This document shows, piece by piece, positions 33,115 through 35,914 of a stretch of 35,914 nt of DNA. The stretch is taken from IMG/VR virus record IMGVR_UViG_3300046003_005505, positions 1 through 35,914 of that record; one strand, 5' to 3'. Positions within the stretch are counted from its first letter, which is position 1. Each line of letters opens with the position of its first letter. The position numbers and the translations under genes were made by a program. Source of the DNA: a virus. The notes under the pieces were generated by a model. It had not been told where the DNA came from. It saw only the letters and a program-made list of their open reading frames with translations, and did no database searches.

Positions 33115-33176
33115 ACTTACGGCCGTGTAAAGGTGCCGCTACCAAGAATGTAAGTCGACGGCTCGGAAAGACGAGC
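33115..33176 (+). ncRNA. Structured linker between the tRNA-like units
   Basis: ACTTAC (33115-33120) pairs with GTAAGT (33150-33155), enclosing a smaller GGC/GCC stem. A perfect hairpin follows: GCTCG (33161-33165), loop GAAAGA, CGAGC (33172-33176). This stretch is visibly richer in G+C than the coding regions around it, as expected of a stable RNA. I cannot assign it to a known RNA family. Confidence 0.4.
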
Positions 33177-33180
33177 AAAT

Positions 33181-33297
33181 AGTCAGGTGGATGTAATGAG
33201 GGAAGGTCCCAAGTCCAGAAGTCACCACGGTCCATAATTTCTTGGATGTGAGAAGATGAAAGGTTGTTTATCCGGTTCGAGTCCGGCCCTGACTACA
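33181..33297 (+). ncRNA. Second tRNA-like unit with a long internal stretch
   Basis: It has the same acceptor strands as the first unit: AGTCAGG at 33181-33187 and CCTGACT at 33288-33294. A T arm, CCGG/CCGG around loop TTCGAGT (33272-33286), lies just before the 3' strand. The 84 bases between contain no recognisable D arm; they hold small hairpins (GGGA-AGG-TCCC, TCCA-TAATTTCT-TGGA). At 117 bases it is too long for a plain tRNA. It could be an interrupted tRNA, a tRNA-like structural RNA or a decayed copy. Confidence 0.38.
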
Positions 33298-33309
33298 AAA
33301 ATAAATAAT

Positions 33310-33564
33310 ATGTTAAAAATTGAAGACAAACCAAATTACTATCTTATTATAACTCCTGGAGTATATGATGATCATGAATTTAATATACTTGATACTGATA
33401 AAGGGTTGTACGTTATGTTCACAGACTACTACGAGAAAGATCCACAATCATTCAACGATATTCAGGATGAAATTAAAAAACAATACTTAAGCAGCAAGAT
33501 AGTAGGATCAAATTTAGGTCCTAAGTTCTATGTAGAGGATAGACCAGCAAAATACGGAATATAA
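33310..33564 (+). CDS. Small unknown phage protein
   Basis: An 84-residue protein starting MLKIEDKPNYYLIITPGVYDDHEFNIL, with alternating strands and a charged helix (YYEKDPQSFNDIQDEIKKQYL). I start it at 33310, after the AATAAATAAT leader; the frame is open back to an ATG at 33256 only because it runs through the tRNA-like T arm. Its stop overlaps the next ATG as TAATG. Function unknown. Confidence 0.75.
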   Translation: MLKIEDKPNYYLIITPGVYDDHEFNILDTDKGLYVMFTDYYEKDPQSFNDIQDEIKKQYLSSKIVGSNLGPKFYVEDRPAKYGI

Positions 33565-33860
33565 TGTTAAATAGAAAATTCAATTTCCTAGATGCTAATA
33601 CTAGTGTTGGTGAGTTAGTAAAGGAGTCAGCTGTTAATTTCATGTATGGGTTTATTGCTAATACAATCACTGTGTTTGTAATTATGAAATATGATATTGC
33701 AGTGTTGATTAATTTTCTAATATATTATATGTTTGTGAGTATAGTTATTAATAGAGACAAGTATGAAACCCGAGTAGGGAAGTATATGATATTTCCAGCT
33801 GCCGCTGCATTAGGAGCATTTGTTGGATACAAATTAGCGTTCTTTCTTTCACTAAAATAA
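33564..33860 (+). CDS. Small membrane protein, about three helices
   Basis: A 98-residue protein with a soluble front (LNRKFNFLDANTSVGELVKE), then hydrophobic segments AVNFMYGFIANTITVFVIM, IAVLINFLIYYMFVSIVI and MIFPAAAALGAFVGYKLAFFLSL, separated by short basic loops. The segment lengths fit three inner-membrane helices. It is coupled to the preceding gene by TAATG. Function unknown; not a recognisable holin. Confidence 0.78.
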   Translation: MLNRKFNFLDANTSVGELVKESAVNFMYGFIANTITVFVIMKYDIAVLINFLIYYMFVSIVINRDKYETRVGKYMIFPAAAALGAFVGYKLAFFLSLK

Positions 33861-33865
33861 TTTAT

Positions 33866-33882
33866 TAATATTTATTATAAAA
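33866..33882 (+). promoter_or_regulatory. Second exact copy of the 17-base AT element
   Basis: TAATATTTATTATAAAA, identical to 31029-31045, four bases before the ATG at 33887. Exact identity at the same distance from two starts argues for function, but the sequence is low in complexity. Confidence 0.42.
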
Positions 33883-33886
33883 TGAT

Positions 33887-34327
33887 ATGGTGAAATTAAT
33901 AGATATCCTAAATGAAATAGGAGATGCTACATCCAAAAAGTATGATTGGAAATTAGTTTATAATAATGGATATATTGATGAACCAGATGGGGAATCTGAA
34001 TATGAATTTAAAACCGATTCGGGTATTGAATATGGTGTTCAAATCCGTAATATTGGGAAATATTTAGATGTTGATTTTGTAGCTGATGGTAGTTATGATG
34101 AAGTAAATAAAGGAGAGGTTTTTAGTGTGATGGCTACTATTGTCGATATTATAAAAAGCATAGTAGATAAAGGAGGAATTAAAGGAATTAGATATATAGC
34201 TAAATCCAAAGGGAATGATGCTGGTATTGCAAGAGATAGATTATATAGAATATATATTTCAAAATTATACCCCAATGTCACTTTTTTACAACAAGGTGGA
34301 ACAATATTCGCTACATTTACAAAATAA
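33887..34327 (+). CDS. Unknown phage protein
   Basis: A 146-residue soluble alpha/beta protein. It opens MVKLIDILNEIGDATSKKYDWKLVYN, a helix common at the N-terminus of phage structural or internal proteins, and has GIEYGVQIRNIGKYLDVDFVADGSY and a conserved-looking IRYIAKSKGNDAGIARDRLYRIYISKLYPNV. The last segment resembles a substrate-binding strand-helix pair, but no enzyme family can be named. Confidence 0.77.
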   Translation: MVKLIDILNEIGDATSKKYDWKLVYNNGYIDEPDGESEYEFKTDSGIEYGVQIRNIGKYLDVDFVADGSYDEVNKGEVFSVMATIVDIIKSIVDKGGIKGIRYIAKSKGNDAGIARDRLYRIYISKLYPNVTFLQQGGTIFATFTK

Positions 34328-34338
34328 AATTAATAAAA

Positions 34339-34605
34339 ATGCCAAGTTTTACAGAATACCAAGACATAGAGGTAGAAATCGAAATCGATCCATCAGATTA
34401 CTTAGATAGTTGCAGTGATGATGACATAGATGAACTAATTGAAGAATTAACAGAAAGAAAGTTGATTACAACTGAGATGATTACTGGGAACCATTATGAT
34501 GATTTGGGTAAATCTATTATGAAATTAGCTAATCCATATAATCGAATGGTGTTAACTGTAGAAGAGGAGCAGATTTTGGAGAAAATGGCTAGTAGATTTT
34601 TATAA
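34339..34605 (+). CDS. Small acidic unknown protein
   Basis: An 88-residue acidic protein. PSFTEYQDIEVEIEIDPSDYLDSCSDDDIDELIEELTERKLI suggests a strand then a helix with an acidic face, followed by NRMVLTVEEEQILEKMASRFL. No family recognised. It is the last gene before promoter copy 3. Confidence 0.74.
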   Translation: MPSFTEYQDIEVEIEIDPSDYLDSCSDDDIDELIEELTERKLITTEMITGNHYDDLGKSIMKLANPYNRMVLTVEEEQILEKMASRFL

Positions 34606-34624
34606 TACGAGACCTCATAGCTGA

Positions 34625-34669
34625 GTCATACGAAAAATTTGGCAAATCCAAATAACGTTCGTATATTGA
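34625..34669 (+). promoter_or_regulatory. Promoter copy 3, upstream of DNA ligase
   Basis: TTTGG at 34638-34642, 19 bases, TATATTG at 34662-34668. GTCATACGAA lies directly upstream; ATACGAA at 34628-34634 is inverted as TTCGTAT at 34658-34664 with the same 23-base gap as copy 1. Downstream ATGTATAATTA and the AATAAAGGTTATG leader match the other copies. Confidence 0.78.
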
Positions 34670-34692
34670 TGTATAATTAAAAAATAAAGGTT

Positions 34693-35766
34693 ATGAAATT
34701 ATCAACACTGTATTCTAGGTCGGTAAACGGCAAGATAAATACATTCACAATTCACATTGAAGGAAACAAGTATTATACTGTAACCGGATTTTCAGATGGA
34801 GTTAAAACTACATCTCTTCCAACAGTATGTAATGCCAAAACGTATTGTACTGCTGAAGAGCAAGCAATAAAAGAAGCCACAGCAATTCATCGAAAGAAAA
34901 TGGAAAGCGGTTCATTCGAAAATGTTTCCGATATAGATAATGAGACATTTTTTGAGCCTATGCTCGCTCATGATTTCAATAAGGAAAAGCACAAAATTAA
35001 ATATCCCCTTTATAGTCAACCGAAACTAGATGGTATTCGCTGTTTGGTGAAACGAGACGGAATGTGGTCAAGAACAGGCAAACCAATAATTTCAGCCCCA
35101 CACATATTTGAAGCGTTAAAACCATTATTTGAAATTAATCCAAATCTCATATTTGATGGAGAGTTATACGCTGATAAATTTGCAACCGACTTTAATGCTA
35201 TATGTTCGTTAGTAAAGAAAACAAAACCAACACCACAAGATTTAGAAGATAGTGCTAAATCTATTGAATATCACATTTATGACTTACCAAGTTGTAGTGG
35301 TGTGTTTTCTGATAGGTATGAAATATTACTTGAATTAATTTTACCAAAATGTTGTAAATTAGTTGAAACCCGCATTGCTAATAACGAAACGGAACTAATG
35401 GCTTATTATGAGAACTATGTTGTTAACAACTATGAAGGACAAATGGTTCGTTTAAATAGCAAATATGAGAATAAACGTAGTAAATCGCTTTTAAAGCACA
35501 AGTCATTTATTGATGAAGAATATACAATTTTAGATATTGAAGAGGGAATTGGTAATAAAAGTGGGATGGTAGGAGCATTTGTATTTGAAAATAGAGATGG
35601 TAAACGCTTTAAAGCTAGCCCTAAATTTAATTGGGAAGAATGTACAAAAATGTGGAATACAAAACACCAACTAATCGGAAAAACAGCAACAGTTAAATAT
35701 TTCAACTTAACTCCTGATCAGATACCGAGATTTGGATATGTGATTCAGGTAGATCGTTGGTATTAG
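34693..35766 (+). CDS. ATP-dependent DNA ligase with WGR-like N-terminus
   Basis: A 357-residue ligase that seals nicks through an enzyme-AMP intermediate. The nucleophile is Lys111 in motif I (QPKLDGIR), Arg116 follows, motif III is FDGELY with Glu157, motif IV is NYEGQMVRL and motif V SLLKHKSF. A short OB-fold part follows (YTILDIEEGIGNKSGMVGAFVF to FGYVIQVDRWY). The first 80 or so residues (NKYYTVTGFSDGVKTTS, EEQAIKEATAIHRKK) resemble a WGR domain, which occurs in several phage ligases. Size is close to T7 ligase (359). It is transcribed from promoter copy 3. Confidence 0.92.
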   Translation: MKLSTLYSRSVNGKINTFTIHIEGNKYYTVTGFSDGVKTTSLPTVCNAKTYCTAEEQAIKEATAIHRKKMESGSFENVSDIDNETFFEPMLAHDFNKEKHKIKYPLYSQPKLDGIRCLVKRDGMWSRTGKPIISAPHIFEALKPLFEINPNLIFDGELYADKFATDFNAICSLVKKTKPTPQDLEDSAKSIEYHIYDLPSCSGVFSDRYEILLELILPKCCKLVETRIANNETELMAYYENYVVNNYEGQMVRLNSKYENKRSKSLLKHKSFIDEEYTILDIEEGIGNKSGMVGAFVFENRDGKRFKASPKFNWEECTKMWNTKHQLIGKTATVKYFNLTPDQIPRFGYVIQVDRWY

Positions 35767-35770
35767 TAAA

Positions 35771-35828
35771 ACGTCATGTAAGCGTCATGCGAGAAATTTG
35801 GCAAAGCAAAACATCATTCGTATATTGA
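35771..35828 (+). promoter_or_regulatory. Promoter copy 4, upstream of the last gene
   Basis: TTTGG at 35797-35801, 19 bases, TATATTG at 35821-35827. Two CGTCAT boxes precede it (CGTCATGTAAGCGTCAT, exactly as in copy 1). The upstream half of the inverted repeat is degenerate (ATGCGAG against TTCGTAT). Downstream ACGTATAATAA matches copy 2. Confidence 0.78.
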
Positions 35829-35858
35829 CGTATAATAAATAAATAAAAAATAAAGGTT

Positions 35859-35914
35859 ATGACAAAGAAAGAATTAAAAAACATCCAACTAAAAGCCATA
35901 TTTGCGGCCATTAA
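35859..35914 (+). CDS. Start of a further gene, cut by the right edge
   Basis: ATG at 35859 follows the AATAAAGGTTATG leader and promoter copy 4. Eighteen codons (MTKKELKNIQLKAIFAAI) run open to the window end. Too short to assign a product. Confidence 0.62.
   Translation, partial: MTKKELKNIQLKAIFAAI

Larger units (their letters stand above)
33026..33190 (+). repeat. 15-base direct repeat at the two tRNA-like 5' ends
   Basis: CAAATAGTCAGGTGG occurs at 33026-33040 and 33176-33190, exactly 150 bases apart, and covers the 5' acceptor strand of both tRNA-like units. It points to duplication of a tRNA gene or to recombination in it. Confidence 0.7.

Noticed and set aside
33181-33260. RNase P RNA or group I intron core, because of GAGGGAAGGTCCC and AAGTCCAGAAG
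   Set aside because: The similarity to the GAGGAAAGTCC region is short, the other conserved regions are absent, and no P7/S-type intron sequence such as AAGATATAGTCC is present.
32919-33297. tmRNA, because of pseudoknot-like stems and a tRNA-like end
   Set aside because: No tag reading frame, no GGGG-type 5' end and no alanine acceptor features are visible.
33256-33564. Longer form of the 84-residue protein, starting at 33256
   Set aside because: The added residues are a translation of the tRNA-like T arm and acceptor strand; the ATG at 33310 has a proper A-rich leader.
31513-35830. CRISPR array or dispersed repeat made of the CGTCATACGAA units
   Set aside because: The copies are not evenly spaced, lie singly before genes and match promoter architecture.

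Overview
The window is a strongly A+T-rich stretch in which every convincing gene lies on the + strand. It looks like part of a large tailed-phage genome related to the T4 supergroup. The marker pair is a T4-type clamp loader (gp44-like ATPase at 1355-2290, gp62-like small subunit at 2533-2991). It is accompanied by a RecB/Cas4-like nuclease, an ATP-dependent DNA ligase, a DUF932 protein, an HNH-like zinc protein and many small unknown phage genes. The host is inferred to be a Bacteroidota bacterium: at least six intergenic sites carry TTGG, exactly 19 bases, then TATATT(G/T/A), which matches the -33/-7 promoters of that phylum rather than -35/-10 promoters. Short A-rich leaders in front of start codons also fit. 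This host call is inference.

Layout. (1) 1-4341, replication and housekeeping: a GroEL-type chaperonin cut by the left edge, clamp loader, MazG-like protein, PD-(D/E)XK nuclease and a small ribbon-helix-helix-like protein. (2) 4392-29392, a 25-kb glycan island of about 27 closely spaced genes, many joined by ATGA or TAATG overlaps, behind one clear promoter at 4345-4375. (3) 29427-31512, a run of small phage genes with 1-4 base overlaps plus an HNH-like protein. (4) 31513-32910, short genes each with its own promoter, including a 35-residue membrane peptide and a DUF932 protein. (5) 32911-33309, a 399-base non-coding stretch with two tRNA-like units that share the same acceptor stem and a possible pseudoknot upstream. 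(6) 33310-35914, small unknown genes, DNA ligase, another copy of the repeated promoter and the start of a further gene.

The glycan island begins with GT4 and GT2 glycosyltransferases and a GDP-fucose-synthase-like/GT10 fucosyltransferase-like pair. It continues with a ten-gene precursor block (10034-20158): PMP/iron-sulfur sugar 3-dehydrase, SDRs, HAD phosphatase, NeuB-like synthase, acetolactate-synthase-like ThDP enzyme, dehydroquinate-synthase-like cyclase, FGGY-like kinase and a HAD-nucleotidyltransferase fusion. It ends with methyl- and acetyltransferases, WbqC-like, GDPD-like and beta-propeller proteins and further glycosyltransferases. Read together these suggest that the phage makes, activates and transfers one or more unusual sugars, possibly a branched or dideoxy sugar, a nonulosonate-like acid and a cyclitol or heptose derivative. 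No flippase, polymerase or ABC exporter is present, so the acceptor (virion protein, phage DNA or host surface glycan) cannot be decided from the sequence.
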